In this document: positions 54,071 to 63,365 of the stretch, in pieces
Layout: the number at the start of each line of letters is the position of its first letter
How positions within the stretch are numbered: the first letter of the stretch is position 1
Assembly (NCBI GenBank): GCA_031553045.1
Contig: JAVBLZ010000006.1
Span: 744,001-808,000, forward strand
Direction: 5' to 3'
Source: CALXQW01 sp031553045
GTDB taxonomy: Bacteria > Verrucomicrobiota > Verrucomicrobiia > Opitutales > Intestinicryptomonadaceae
Length of the DNA: 64,000 nt
Translations under genes and position numbers: made by a program
The notes under the pieces: generated by a model
What the model was told of the DNA's origin: nothing
The model's database searches: none
What the model saw: only the letters and a program-made list of their open reading frames with translations

Positions 54071-54206
54071 AAGTAATTATTTTTCTTAAAATACTAAGCC
54101 AGTTTAATAAACCTTTAAAGGACAAAATCTGGGGACAAATCAAGCCATTATTTCTTTCTTAAATCCTGTTAGAATAGGTGCGAACTCAAAATTAAAAGGA
54201 AACCCT

Positions 54207-55157
54207 ATGAATAAAAATATAACAGCAATCTCCGCCCTTGCGGGGATATTTATTACGTCCAACATTTTTGCGGCTTGGAACAATGGCATCTATTTCCAAA
54301 GTGCGAATATTTCGGGAATAGACTTCACCTCAAGCACTGTCGTTCACACAGGCATGGGTCAATCAGGAACAATGTATAAAGATTTGGATTTATCTTTCGG
54401 AAACTTCATTTTGGCGAATGCAAGCAATGCAAATTTCTTCGGGAAAAATTTAATGCGGACAACCTTCTCTGAAGCAAGATTGACGAATGCAAACTTCACA
54501 AGCGCAGACCTGCGAGGCTCTCAATACTATGTGGACATAAAGGGTACGCCCATCACCAAAAATACGATTTGGATAAATGGAAATATCAAAACCAATGGCG
54601 TAGATGGATTAAGCCTGACAAATAATACAGACCTCATTTACGTGAGGAAATATGAAGAAAATCCGTACATGCCGTCCGCAAATATCAACGCCGTAATTTC
54701 CACAAACTCTGCAGCAAGCGGCGGCGCTAAAATAGTAATTGATGATGGCGGCGTTTTGGAAATCAAAAGTGGGGTTTCATTTGGCGTCAGCAACGCCACG
54801 TTTGAATTTTATTTGAGCGATGAAATCAATAGAGGGCTTTTGCTGGTCAACGGTAGCCTCAGTATTTCGGCGGAAACTATGCTTAACCTTTACCTTACGG
54901 ACGAATTTAGCCTGTCCGATTTCAAAGGCATAGAATTTGTGGATATCTCAAACGGTTTATTTTCGGGAACTTTTTTGGATGAAAATACAAATGTATTCAA
55001 TGCTGATGGGAGCGTATATATTGGTGATTGGAGCTTGTCGCAAACAGCCACAGGCATAGGCATAAATTTTTCCTCCATCCCCGAACCTGCGGAATACGCA
55101 GCCATGTTTGGAATTATAGTTCTTTGTTTTGCCGCATACAGAAGATGCAGAAAGTAG
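54207..55157 (+). CDS. PEP-CTERM protein with pentapeptide repeats
   Basis: A 316-residue surface protein. Signal peptide in the first ~22 residues (ISALAGIFITSNIFAAW), with AAAAGGAAA upstream. Residues about 50-110 are pentapeptide-like repeats (ILANASNANFFGKNL; RLTNANFTSADLRGS), which fold into a right-handed coil. A beta-rich passenger region follows. The C-terminus is a full PEP-CTERM signal: IPEPAEYAAMFG, a hydrophobic helix, and RRCRK. It should be sorted by an exosortase and displayed or embedded in extracellular matrix. It is separated from the helicase-like gene downstream by 9 bases. Confidence 0.85.
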   Translation: MNKNITAISALAGIFITSNIFAAWNNGIYFQSANISGIDFTSSTVVHTGMGQSGTMYKDLDLSFGNFILANASNANFFGKNLMRTTFSEARLTNANFTSADLRGSQYYVDIKGTPITKNTIWINGNIKTNGVDGLSLTNNTDLIYVRKYEENPYMPSANINAVISTNSAASGGAKIVIDDGGVLEIKSGVSFGVSNATFEFYLSDEINRGLLLVNGSLSISAETMLNLYLTDEFSLSDFKGIEFVDISNGLFSGTFLDENTNVFNADGSVYIGDWSLSQTATGIGINFSSIPEPAEYAAMFGIIVLCFAAYRRCRK

Positions 55158-55166
55158 AACATTACG

Positions 55167-56150
55167 ATGGGTATAAAAAGTATTTTCCAGAATATGTGGA
55201 TAAAGGATACGCTTTTGCGTATAGGCAAATGCGGAAATGCTCATTCCATCAAGCCTGCGAACGCAAAGATAGACGCCGCCCTCAAACTCATAAATGATAT
55301 GATTGCCAATAAAGACGAGCTTACAGGCATACCAACGGGTTTTGTGGAATTAGATACTTTGCTGCGTGGCTTACAGAGGAAAGAGATGATAGTAATCGCA
55401 GGATGCCCTGGTACTGCCAAGAGCGCTCTTGCCCTAAACATAATAGAAAATGCAGTTTTTATAAAGCATGCGCCAACATTGATATTCTCTCTGGAATTAA
55501 GCGCAGAACGCCTTTGTGCGCAAATGATTACGTCGCACGCACGCATTGACCAACAGGAGCTGCGCCAAGGATTCGTATCAAAATCCGAAGCCTCAGACAT
55601 CAACAAAGCAGCCGAAAAATGGCGCAATATGCCGCTTTGGATTGATGATAATACGCCTCTGACTATTACAGAAATGCGATCAAAAGCGCATAATTTGCAA
55701 AAGCATCTGCTGCGTTCAAATGAAAAACTCGGGCTGATAATTGTTGATTGCTTTGAATTACTTAAAGGTGTTCATCCCAATGCTACGCATAGGCAGCAGA
55801 TGATGGAGGTATCGCAGGGCATAAAGAGTATCGCCAAAGAACTTGATGTTCCAGTTGTAGTCTTGGCGCAGCTCACTCCGGAAAGTGGAAAGAAGGGAGC
55901 GCCTCAAATAAGTCAACTTCGTGAGGCAGACTCAATATTGCCTAGCGCTGACGTAATTTTGCTACTGAGCTGGCATGACTCTAAGAACAGCGAAAAATCT
56001 ATATGCGATTTCAATTTACGGCTCGTAAAAGTGCATGTCGCCCAAAACTGTAACGGGCACAAGGGTCATAGCATTTTGATGCTAAACCGTCCCTGCCGAC
56101 GTTTTGAAAATTACCTTCGCAATGAGTCCGACATGGAAAGGTTACCATGA
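55167..56150 (+). CDS. DnaB-like helicase, RecA-type domain only
   Basis: 327 residues that match the C-terminal ATPase domain of replicative helicase DnaB: TGIPTGFVELDTLLRGL, Walker A GCPGTAKSA, LIFSLELSAERL, Walker B region LIIVDCFEL, VVLAQLTPE, and QLREADSILPSADVILLL. The N-terminal domain used for hexamer collar and DnaG contact is missing. The Walker A is unusual (canonical RPSMGKT). It is probably a paralogue, perhaps phage- or plasmid-derived, rather than the main replicative helicase. Its 5' neighbour is a PEP-CTERM gene; the two stand 9 bases apart. Confidence 0.83.
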   Translation: MGIKSIFQNMWIKDTLLRIGKCGNAHSIKPANAKIDAALKLINDMIANKDELTGIPTGFVELDTLLRGLQRKEMIVIAGCPGTAKSALALNIIENAVFIKHAPTLIFSLELSAERLCAQMITSHARIDQQELRQGFVSKSEASDINKAAEKWRNMPLWIDDNTPLTITEMRSKAHNLQKHLLRSNEKLGLIIVDCFELLKGVHPNATHRQQMMEVSQGIKSIAKELDVPVVVLAQLTPESGKKGAPQISQLREADSILPSADVILLLSWHDSKNSEKSICDFNLRLVKVHVAQNCNGHKGHSILMLNRPCRRFENYLRNESDMERLP

Positions 56151-56152
56151 AA

Positions 56153-57115
56153 CTAAGGCGCCCAAGTTACTAAAACTTGCTCTCCGATTTTGGGATTATT
56201 TGACAAACTTGAGTGCAAAATCCAAGAATGAGATTGCGGGGACTCCATCTGGACTTGAAGCTCCCAATAGCGTCCGACATTGCGTGCGTGGGTGATACGG
56301 CCTCTGGCTTTTGCTTGGTCGGAATTTGTGCAAAATGAAAATTCTTCAGGACGCATCCAGCGCAAAGCGTCCTCTCCAACCACCGCATTTGCAGGGCCAA
56401 AGAGACGTGCGCAATATTCGTTGCTTGGGTTATAATAAGCCTCTTGAGCTCTTGAAATCTGTTTAAGAGAGCCTTTATGCAAAACTGCGATGCGGTCTCC
56501 GACACTCAATGCGTCTTCAGGATCATGAACTACGAGAATTGCCGTTGCCCCAACTGTCTTCAATATCCCGCAGACACTGTCTCTTAAACTGCGGCGCAAA
56601 GTGGCGTCTAAACTGCTGAACGGTTCATCGAGAAAAATAACATCGGGCTTGGGCGCAAGCGCTCTTGCCAAGGCAACACGTTGACGCTCTCCGCCGGAAA
56701 GCTCATGCGGGAAACGCTTTTGATAACCCCCAAGACCAATCAACTCCAACATTTCTCCGACAATTTTTTTACGCTCATTTGAAGATTTTTGAGATATGCC
56801 GTATCCTATATTTGTCTCTAAATTCAAATGCGGAAAAAGTGCGCCCTCTTGAGCAACCATGCCCAAATGGCGGCGTTCCGGAGTTACAAAAGTTTTATGC
56901 CCAGCTACAAGTTTTCCGTTTATAAAAATCTCGCCGGAATCCGGCGTTTCAAGCCCTGCCGCCAAGCGCAGTAGAGTTGTTTTCCCACTGCCGCTTTCGC
57001 CGACTAACGCCAGCATTTCTCCGCAATTTACGGACAAATTCACATCGTTGAGCGCAGGTAAATCCGCCTGCGGATAGCGTTTGGAAACATTGCGGTATTC
57101 AATTTGAATAATCAT
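56153..57115 (-). CDS. Fe3+ ABC transporter ATPase (FbpC-like)
   Basis: A 320-residue ATPase: Walker A GESGSGKTT, signature ELSGGERQRVALARALA, Walker B VIFLDEPFSSLD, and a C-terminal TOBE-type region (from about residue 240). The wording fits the Fbp/Afu/PotA branch. It overlaps the permease stop as ATGA and faces the helicase gene with a 2-base gap. Last gene of the iron operon. Confidence 0.88.
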   Translation of the reverse strand: MIIQIEYRNVSKRYPQADLPALNDVNLSVNCGEMLALVGESGSGKTTLLRLAAGLETPDSGEIFINGKLVAGHKTFVTPERRHLGMVAQEGALFPHLNLETNIGYGISQKSSNERKKIVGEMLELIGLGGYQKRFPHELSGGERQRVALARALAPKPDVIFLDEPFSSLDATLRRSLRDSVCGILKTVGATAILVVHDPEDALSVGDRIAVLHKGSLKQISRAQEAYYNPSNEYCARLFGPANAVVGEDALRWMRPEEFSFCTNSDQAKARGRITHARNVGRYWELQVQMESPQSHSWILHSSLSNNPKIGEQVLVTWAP

Positions 57116-58761
57116 TTTTTCATTTGCTCCATAAACCTGTTTAAAATAAAAAGCCCCAGCGCACTGAGCGCCACTATGATGAGCGACGGAAGCGATGCCT
57201 CATGCGTACGACCCTCTTTTGCCAGCCCAAACGTATATACCGCCAATGTGTTGAAATGCGCAGGGCGCAAAAGCATTGTCATTGGCAATTCTTTAAGAAT
57301 ATCTATAAAGACCAGCATAACAGACGCCACAATCATAGGACGCATTAATGGCAAATTAATTTTCCAAAGCGTGGCTGCGGGCCCATGCCCCAAGGTGCGT
57401 GAACTTTCATCGAAAGAAATTGGTATGCGCAAAAAACCCGCACGCAGAGACTGCAATGGCACTGCCGCAAAGCGCACTATGTACCCGAAAGCCACCGCAA
57501 AAATACTTCCGTTTAAAAGCAAAGGCAGGTAGCCCCAGTTGTCTATAGCACCAAAAATAATAAGCACCCCAACAGCCACCGCCACGCCAGGTGTGGCGTA
57601 TCCAAGAGATGCGGCGTTTGCGAGCGTGCGCAAGTATAACATAGGATACAGCCTAAGCGTATAAGAAATAAAAAACGTAAGAAGAACCAATATCAGCGCA
57701 ACGGCAAAAGATACCGCAAGACTGTTGAATATCTGAGCATATTCAAATAGCGGCAAATTTTGCGCAGAAGCTTCAATGCTCCATAAAAGTAATTGGCAGA
57801 CTGGGTAAATCAGCCCTGTAAAAAGCGGTATTGCGCATATTGCATAAGCGCCGAGCAAAGGCAAGCCGCATAAAGTTCTGCGCGGCAATGCGCCCTGATT
57901 TGAGTCTTTGCCGGAATATGCCGTGCGCCTGCGCAAAAATTTTTCAAAAAGCAATATTGCAAGCACGGCAAGCATCATAAAACTTGCAAGACGATTGCCC
58001 GAAGAAGAATCTCCCATTCCAAACCATGTGCGGAAAACGCCTTCTGTCAGCGTTGAAACGCCGAAAAAATTTACTGCGCCGTAATCATTCATAACCTCCA
58101 TTGCAATAAGGCTAAGACCGCCCACTATTGCAGGGCGAGACAAAGGCAGTGCCACCGTGTAAAACACATTCAAAGGTTTGCGACCCAGCAATAATCCAGC
58201 CTCTATCAATGAGCGTTGTTGTCTGGAAAAAGAGACTCTTGCCGTCAGATACAAGTAAGGATATAAAACCGAAGCCATCAACAAAGACAATAATCCAAAA
58301 CGCAAAAGATATTCCACACATTGATAGGTATCTGCGCCAAAATTTTTGCGTATAGCCACAAGAATTGGTATGCACATTTCAGGGACTTCTATATATACAA
58401 ACGCCGCAACATAGGTTGGTATGGACAAAGGTAAAATCATAGCCCATTCCAATATGCGACGTGCGGGAAATTCATAAACACTGACTACCCATGCGCTAGG
58501 GATCGCCATTAACAAAGACAATGCGCATACTGCGCCAACCAACACCACCGTATTAAATATATAGTTTGGCAACACGCTAGAGGCTATGCCATCCCATTCA
58601 GGCCCTGCCATGCTCAGCCCGAATAATACAACGGCAAGCGGAATCAGCATTAAAATACAGATAAAAAATGTACCAAGCACCCAAGCGTTACAACAAAACC
58701 GAAAACGCCTCCGCTTGGGGGCGCTTCCGATTTGTGTTGATTCTGATTGTCTTTGAATCAT
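57112..58761 (-). CDS. Fe3+ ABC transporter permease (FbpB-like, duplicated)
   Basis: A 549-residue permease with about twelve TM helices, made of two homologous binding-protein-dependent transport domains. Its EAA-type loops read EAGLLLGRKPLNVFYTVALP in the first half and SRTLGHGPAATLWKINLP in the second. This fused layout is typical of FbpB/SfuB iron permeases. It sits 7 bases after the binding-protein gene. Confidence 0.9.
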   Translation of the reverse strand: MIQRQSESTQIGSAPKRRRFRFCCNAWVLGTFFICILMLIPLAVVLFGLSMAGPEWDGIASSVLPNYIFNTVVLVGAVCALSLLMAIPSAWVVSVYEFPARRILEWAMILPLSIPTYVAAFVYIEVPEMCIPILVAIRKNFGADTYQCVEYLLRFGLLSLLMASVLYPYLYLTARVSFSRQQRSLIEAGLLLGRKPLNVFYTVALPLSRPAIVGGLSLIAMEVMNDYGAVNFFGVSTLTEGVFRTWFGMGDSSSGNRLASFMMLAVLAILLFEKFLRRRTAYSGKDSNQGALPRRTLCGLPLLGAYAICAIPLFTGLIYPVCQLLLWSIEASAQNLPLFEYAQIFNSLAVSFAVALILVLLTFFISYTLRLYPMLYLRTLANAASLGYATPGVAVAVGVLIIFGAIDNWGYLPLLLNGSIFAVAFGYIVRFAAVPLQSLRAGFLRIPISFDESSRTLGHGPAATLWKINLPLMRPMIVASVMLVFIDILKELPMTMLLRPAHFNTLAVYTFGLAKEGRTHEASLPSLIIVALSALGLFILNRFMEQMKK

Positions 58762-58768
58762 TACTTTC

Positions 58769-59788
58769 TCAATTCCATCCTGCCTTATTAAAGCAGCGCA
58801 CCGCCTGCGTATTCAACTCTCCAAGCTTGGATACATTGAGAGTATCCCGTTTAAATTCTCCCCATTTCTTTTGCAATTCGGGCCAAGGCACAGAACTTAC
58901 AACAGGATATTCGCAGGAAGTTTGCGGGAAAATTGCCTGAACTTCGTCAGAAATAAGAAACTCCAAAAACATTCTTGCGGCGTCAACATTTTTAGATGTC
59001 TTGACAACGCCGCCGCCGCTTACGTTCACGTGCGTGCCACGGTCATTTTGATTTGGGAAAAAGATTTCAACTTTTTCCGCCGCTTTTCTGTCCGCTTCGG
59101 CAACGGATGTTGTCAACAGCCCAAGATAGTATGTGTTCACAATGGCGATATCACCCAGCCCTTCCGCCACCGCACGGATTTGCTCTCTATCGGCGCCTTG
59201 CGGTGGACGTGCCATATTTGCGCAGATTTTACGCGCCCATTCTGTGGCGTAATTTTCATCGTGTGCGGCTATAATAGACGCAAGCAAAGATTGGTTGTAA
59301 ACGCTTGAAGCGCCACGCACCAAGATTCTGCCCTTCCATTTTGGGTCTGTCAAATCTTCATAGGTTGAAAGCTCTTTGGGGTTAACACGGTCTTTGGCAT
59401 AGACTATTACACGTGCACGCATTGTGAATCCAAACCACTGGCTTTGAGGGTCTCGCAATGATTCGGGTATGCGCAGTTTTAAAGTGTCAGATTCTATGCT
59501 TTGCAAAAGCCCTAAACTTTTTGCACGTTCTAAACGCCCTGCATCGGCGGTTATAAAAAGGTCGGCGGGGCAATTTTTACCTTCAGCCTTGATACGTTCA
59601 ATCAGTTGGTCAGCATCGCCTTTGACGACCTTGATTTGAATGCCTGTCTTCTCCTTGAATTTCTCATAGAGAATATCATCGCTGGGATAATGTCTGTGCG
59701 AGTAAAGCATCAATTCATTACTTGCTGCGTTCAGGAATGATGCGCCCAGTATAAACAGAGCGGCAATATGTGTCAGTTTTTTATTCAT
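58769..59788 (-). CDS. Fe3+-binding periplasmic protein (FbpA-like)
   Basis: A 339-residue solute-binding protein with signal peptide MKKLTHIAALFILGASF-like (MNKKLTHIAALFILGASFLN). ELMLYSHRHYPSDDILYEKF is the start of the mature fold. The tandem Tyr pair in IVNTYYLGLL matches the iron-binding Tyr-Tyr of FbpA proteins. It would capture ferric iron in the periplasm and hand it to the permease. 13 bases after the haem protein gene. Confidence 0.9.
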   Translation of the reverse strand: MNKKLTHIAALFILGASFLNAASNELMLYSHRHYPSDDILYEKFKEKTGIQIKVVKGDADQLIERIKAEGKNCPADLFITADAGRLERAKSLGLLQSIESDTLKLRIPESLRDPQSQWFGFTMRARVIVYAKDRVNPKELSTYEDLTDPKWKGRILVRGASSVYNQSLLASIIAAHDENYATEWARKICANMARPPQGADREQIRAVAEGLGDIAIVNTYYLGLLTTSVAEADRKAAEKVEIFFPNQNDRGTHVNVSGGGVVKTSKNVDAARMFLEFLISDEVQAIFPQTSCEYPVVSSVPWPELQKKWGEFKRDTLNVSKLGELNTQAVRCFNKAGWN

Positions 59789-59801
59789 AGTTTTTAAAAT
59801 G

Positions 59802-61445
59802 TTAAAGTGATTTCAGAAAAAGAATCAGCTCTTTGCGTTCTTTTGCAGACAAGTTTCTGAACAATTCACGGGAAAATTCCGCCTCGCCGAAATGCCAGAG
59901 TATGGCTTCTTCAAAATCTCTTGCGCGTAAGTCATGAAACATGTCTGTATGATTTGCCGCCTTGTGCATTAAACCTCGTCCCCATAATGGCGGCGTGCGA
60001 TATGTGCGGAATTGCCCCTTATTTTCCTCTCCCATATCATGCATGAGCAAATCCGTATAAGGCCTTATTACTTGGTTAGAATACGCTTTCATGGGCGGAT
60101 AATCTCCCGTTTTCCATTCAGCCTTATGACAACTTGCACAACCCAAACGATTAAAAATTTTTTGCCCGTTTTGCACCTCAGGACGATCAAGATTTCTAGC
60201 AGCAGGCACAGCCAAACCACGGTGCCAAATCATAAACTTGTCATAATCTCCTTTTGATAATTCCTCTTTTTGCGGATGCTCTATTTCACGGACATCAATG
60301 CCGAGATATTTCTGAAGCTCTACCCACTCTTGAGTAATGTATAAAGATTTTTTGTCTTTGCGTGTAACATTGGTGGTATTGTAAATCCCGTTAGAGCCCG
60401 GACCGTTTTCCAACGTTGCCCTAAAGCAATGCCAAGTGAATTTGCCAAGGCGTACTTGACCGTTTGGCTCTTTAATCCACGCCCCGTGAATCCCTTTTAC
60501 GGGCCCTGTTATAGATTGTTGACGGTCATATTCCGCAATGATGTCTTCATCTGCAATGGCGTCTAAAAGACCCGTTCCGTAAATTCCTATCGTAGATTCA
60601 ATAGACACGATATAATCTTCAGGCAAAGGCAACTGTGGGTCTATTATATCGGCGGTTGGGTAGATTAAACTGCCTTGCGTTGGTTTGCCTGCATTGTATG
60701 GAGTGCCGTCTGCATAGCGGTTGGAGTATTTGTCCACATATTCATGCCACATTATTTTAACACCCTTTGCGTAAGGAACGTAAGGCGCAACCGCTTTGGT
60801 TTGCAGCATTGGCGTATAACCTCTGACGATGCGCCCGTCTGGATGATGCACAATGGCAATATAACCGTTGCCATATTCTTGCGAAAAATTATCCGTACGA
60901 CGCCCACGCCCGTATCCGGGATGACAAGATATACAAGATGTCTTTATATAAGTCGGCCCCAAGCCGCCAAACGGTACGTGTGGGTCGGCTACAAAATTGC
61001 CTTCAAAAAATGCCTCTCCGGCTAAGAATTGAGATGATAAGCCCGCTTCAATAATTGCGGGGCTGGGCTGCTCAAAAGCTTTTGATGTGGCGTTAAAAAC
61101 GGTTCCTGCCCTGCCGCCCAAATAGTATGCGTCTGAGGGTTTGCCGTCCGGAGTCTTTAATGCGGGCGGCCTTAAATTTATTTTGCGATTAACATGACAA
61201 CTCACGCAGGATGCTTTTATGTATTCCGGTTTTATGTCATCAAAGGATATATCTTCACCTTTTTGAGGGTCTTTGAGCGCCTCAAGCTTAAGCATGGGAT
61301 GCTGCTTAACCACGTTGTTATGCAAGGCGGCGGTTGGAACAAAAACATCAGCCTTGTCGCTATCGCAGCTACAAATAGCCAATGCGGCAAGCGCCACACC
61401 ACCCAATAAAGCTAATTTAAGCGTGCTGCATTTTGAATCTTTCAT
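59802..61445 (-). CDS. Di-haem oxidoreductase-like c-type cytochrome lipoprotein
   Basis: 547 residues from the ATG at 61445, which gives a lipoprotein signal (LALLGGVALAALAICSC). Three haem c motifs are present: CVSCH, CISCH and CASCH. The layout fits the COG3488 family (often called thiol oxidoreductase or di-haem oxidoreductase), which has peroxidase-like ends and is often encoded beside imelysins. It is probably anchored at the periplasmic membrane face and takes part in iron oxidation or reduction during uptake. It needs cytochrome c maturation, not encoded in the window. It lies 132 bases downstream of the imelysin gene. Confidence 0.85.
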   Translation of the reverse strand: MKDSKCSTLKLALLGGVALAALAICSCDSDKADVFVPTAALHNNVVKQHPMLKLEALKDPQKGEDISFDDIKPEYIKASCVSCHVNRKINLRPPALKTPDGKPSDAYYLGGRAGTVFNATSKAFEQPSPAIIEAGLSSQFLAGEAFFEGNFVADPHVPFGGLGPTYIKTSCISCHPGYGRGRRTDNFSQEYGNGYIAIVHHPDGRIVRGYTPMLQTKAVAPYVPYAKGVKIMWHEYVDKYSNRYADGTPYNAGKPTQGSLIYPTADIIDPQLPLPEDYIVSIESTIGIYGTGLLDAIADEDIIAEYDRQQSITGPVKGIHGAWIKEPNGQVRLGKFTWHCFRATLENGPGSNGIYNTTNVTRKDKKSLYITQEWVELQKYLGIDVREIEHPQKEELSKGDYDKFMIWHRGLAVPAARNLDRPEVQNGQKIFNRLGCASCHKAEWKTGDYPPMKAYSNQVIRPYTDLLMHDMGEENKGQFRTYRTPPLWGRGLMHKAANHTDMFHDLRARDFEEAILWHFGEAEFSRELFRNLSAKERKELILFLKSL

Positions 61446-61577
61446 ATCTATAAAGCATTTTTCCCTCATCGCTTGAAAAAGAGAATTACCCGCAAGAACT
61501 TTTTTAGTTTTGCGGGTAATGCCCGAATTATGCCTGAATTTCTTCACAGTTAAAGAAATCCTAATGATTGTTGAAGC

Positions 61578-62690
61578 CTACTCTGAAAGAGTATCCTTTG
61601 CCTTTGAAAGCGCAGCCGACAATTCATCGCAAGCTGTAACCGCAGACTCAAAAGCAGCTTTGTCTGAAAGGCTTTGGCTGAAAGGCGCTTTGAAAACCTC
61701 CAAGCTTTTTACAGCCTTTGCAATAGCCGACTTCACGTTGGAATCTGCATCTTTAGACTTTGCGGCAACAAGGCTGGAAATGCTCTTACCCTTGCCCGTG
61801 CCTTCATAAGCATTGCGGACACTAATGATATTGTTGCGGCAGTCTTCCAATGATGTTAGGCTGTACCAAGACTCAAATTCCTTTACGTCGCCAGATTTTG
61901 CGGGTGCGCCAATTTTGGCTTCAGCCAGCTCATCGACAATATCTATGCAGCCTTGCAAAATTTCTTCAAGAGCTTCCGCCTGAGATTCATATCTGCTGCC
62001 AGATTTGCCTGCGTTTTTCAGTTCCTTTGCGTAAGAGCCGTTTGTTTCAATTTCAGCATTTTTCAAATACTCCGCCTTTTCGGGACTGAGTGAATCCATG
62101 CCTGCCCACCAAGCTTCAAGCGCAATGCTGTCTTCTGCCAACACGCGTGCGGCGGCGGCAAGATACGTCAGTTGTCCGGAAGTAAAATCTTTTGCAAGTC
62201 TTGGTTTTCCGTCTCTGAAAAGCAGATACTCAACAGCATGAAAGCCACGCAAAGCAGCGCCAAGATAATTGCGCACATACTCGGCACTTACTTCCAATTT
62301 GCCTGAGTCAACAGAAGCCAAAGTTATGTCTAGCTGTGCTTGGTCTAGAGGCCAAGAGTCTAACTTTGGATCCAAATTTGTGAACGATGCCGGACCAAAG
62401 AGAAAAGACTCGCTCTGTTCCCAAGCGCTACGCACCTGACTCCATAGCTTTGCCGCATTGGCGATTTTTTCGTCGCTTGCCTTTTCTTTCAAGTCTGCAG
62501 TGGCTTTGTCGAGCTTTATAGCCGCATCACTCATTTTTGCATAAGTTGCAAGAACCGTGTTTTGCGTGTAGTCCGCCAATACCGCCTCTATATCGGTAGA
62601 ACTTTGCGCAAAGGCAGAAGCCCCCGACGCCGTTAGCAAACCAACCAGTATAATTTTACTGGAAAGGAGCATATTTTTGTATGATTTCAT
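61578..62690 (-). CDS. Imelysin-family iron-regulated protein
   Basis: A 370-residue secreted protein with signal peptide (IILVGLLTASGASAFAQ). It has the imelysin markers VRSAWEQSESFLFGPASF and GFHAVEYLLFRDG, with HxxE at 151-154 that may bind metal. The family (IrpA, AlgP7, EfeO-related) is named as peptidase M75, but evidence for proteolysis is weak and a role in iron handling is favoured. First gene of the iron operon, directly downstream of the DtxR-like boxes. The 132-base gap to the cytochrome gene has no clear terminator. Confidence 0.9.
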   Translation of the reverse strand: MKSYKNMLLSSKIILVGLLTASGASAFAQSSTDIEAVLADYTQNTVLATYAKMSDAAIKLDKATADLKEKASDEKIANAAKLWSQVRSAWEQSESFLFGPASFTNLDPKLDSWPLDQAQLDITLASVDSGKLEVSAEYVRNYLGAALRGFHAVEYLLFRDGKPRLAKDFTSGQLTYLAAAARVLAEDSIALEAWWAGMDSLSPEKAEYLKNAEIETNGSYAKELKNAGKSGSRYESQAEALEEILQGCIDIVDELAEAKIGAPAKSGDVKEFESWYSLTSLEDCRNNIISVRNAYEGTGKGKSISSLVAAKSKDADSNVKSAIAKAVKSLEVFKAPFSQSLSDKAAFESAVTACDELSAALSKAKDTLSE

Positions 62691-62797
62691 TGTATTTGTT
62701 TTTCTATTTTTGTTTTAGTGAATTGTTGAGAGATATTATTCAAAGCTTATGACGCAATTTGAAGGGCGCTTGCCAGCCTTGTTCTAATAATTATTAA

Positions 62798-62860
62798 AAA
62801 TGTTAGCTTAATTTAATCAAGTTAGCCTAACCTAACTAAAAAAAGTTAGAGAGAGCTAAC
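62798..62860 (-). promoter_or_regulatory. DtxR/IdeR-type iron box array upstream of the imelysin operon
   Basis: Site A at 62817-62835, TCAAGTTAGCCTAACCTAA, matches 17 of 19 bases of the DtxR/IdeR consensus TTAGGTTAGCCTAACCTAA. A weaker copy, AAATGTTAGCTTAATTTAA, abuts it at 62798-62816 (12 of 19). A third partial site has GTTAG (62845-62849) and GCTAAC (62855-62860). Together they cover the promoter region of a clear iron-uptake operon. The rest of the 385-base gap (62691-63075) holds no gene I can support. Confidence 0.65.
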
Positions 62861-63075
62861 TTACCGCCTTCACAAATGTCAACAAAAAATGTAAATTTTT
62901 ATTCTTTTTATGCGTAAGTTTTTGACGCACACAGCGCCTTAAAATACCACAGCGCAAAGCGAAAACTAAAAACCTCAACAAAATAAAACAATTTGCGGAG
63001 GATTATAGATTCATTACAACTCAATAGCTGAGCAACAAAATGCGGGTTGTTAAAAAAAACCACAGCAAAAAATAA

Positions 63076-63339
63076 CTATTTTTTAAAGTATTTGCCTGAA
63101 ATTTTGTCTTTTTCCAAAATCTCAAACCCTGCCTTTTTTATGCGGGAAATATCAGACAAAGACTTCTCTTTGCCTGCGGTATATTGACTGTTGAGATTCG
63201 GGATGTCGTAAATGCGCTCAACCGGCTCTCCACTTATGGGATGCGCCGTAAGCGTGGGGCTTTGCAAAGACTGCTCCACTTCAAAAATCTCACCCTTGCT
63301 ACCGTCGGGCTTTACTATCTGGTATGTATAAATTGGCAT
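63076..63339 (-). CDS. FmdB-like small protein lacking the zinc-ribbon cysteines
   Basis: 87 residues from the ATG at 63339; the frame opens further upstream, but only MPIYTYQIVKPDGSKG onward resembles a family. FmdB proteins begin MPIYEYRCxxCG and have a second Cys pair. Here the corresponding positions read MPIYTYQIVKPDG and HPISGEPVERIYDIP, so all four zinc ligands are gone while the rest of the outline is kept. Function unknown. It lies 26 bases after the site-2 protease gene and is likely co-transcribed. Confidence 0.72.
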   Translation of the reverse strand: MPIYTYQIVKPDGSKGEIFEVEQSLQSPTLTAHPISGEPVERIYDIPNLNSQYTAGKEKSLSDISRIKKAGFEILEKDKISGKYFKK

Positions 63340-63365
63340 ATCGTATCTTACATTATAGACTACAA

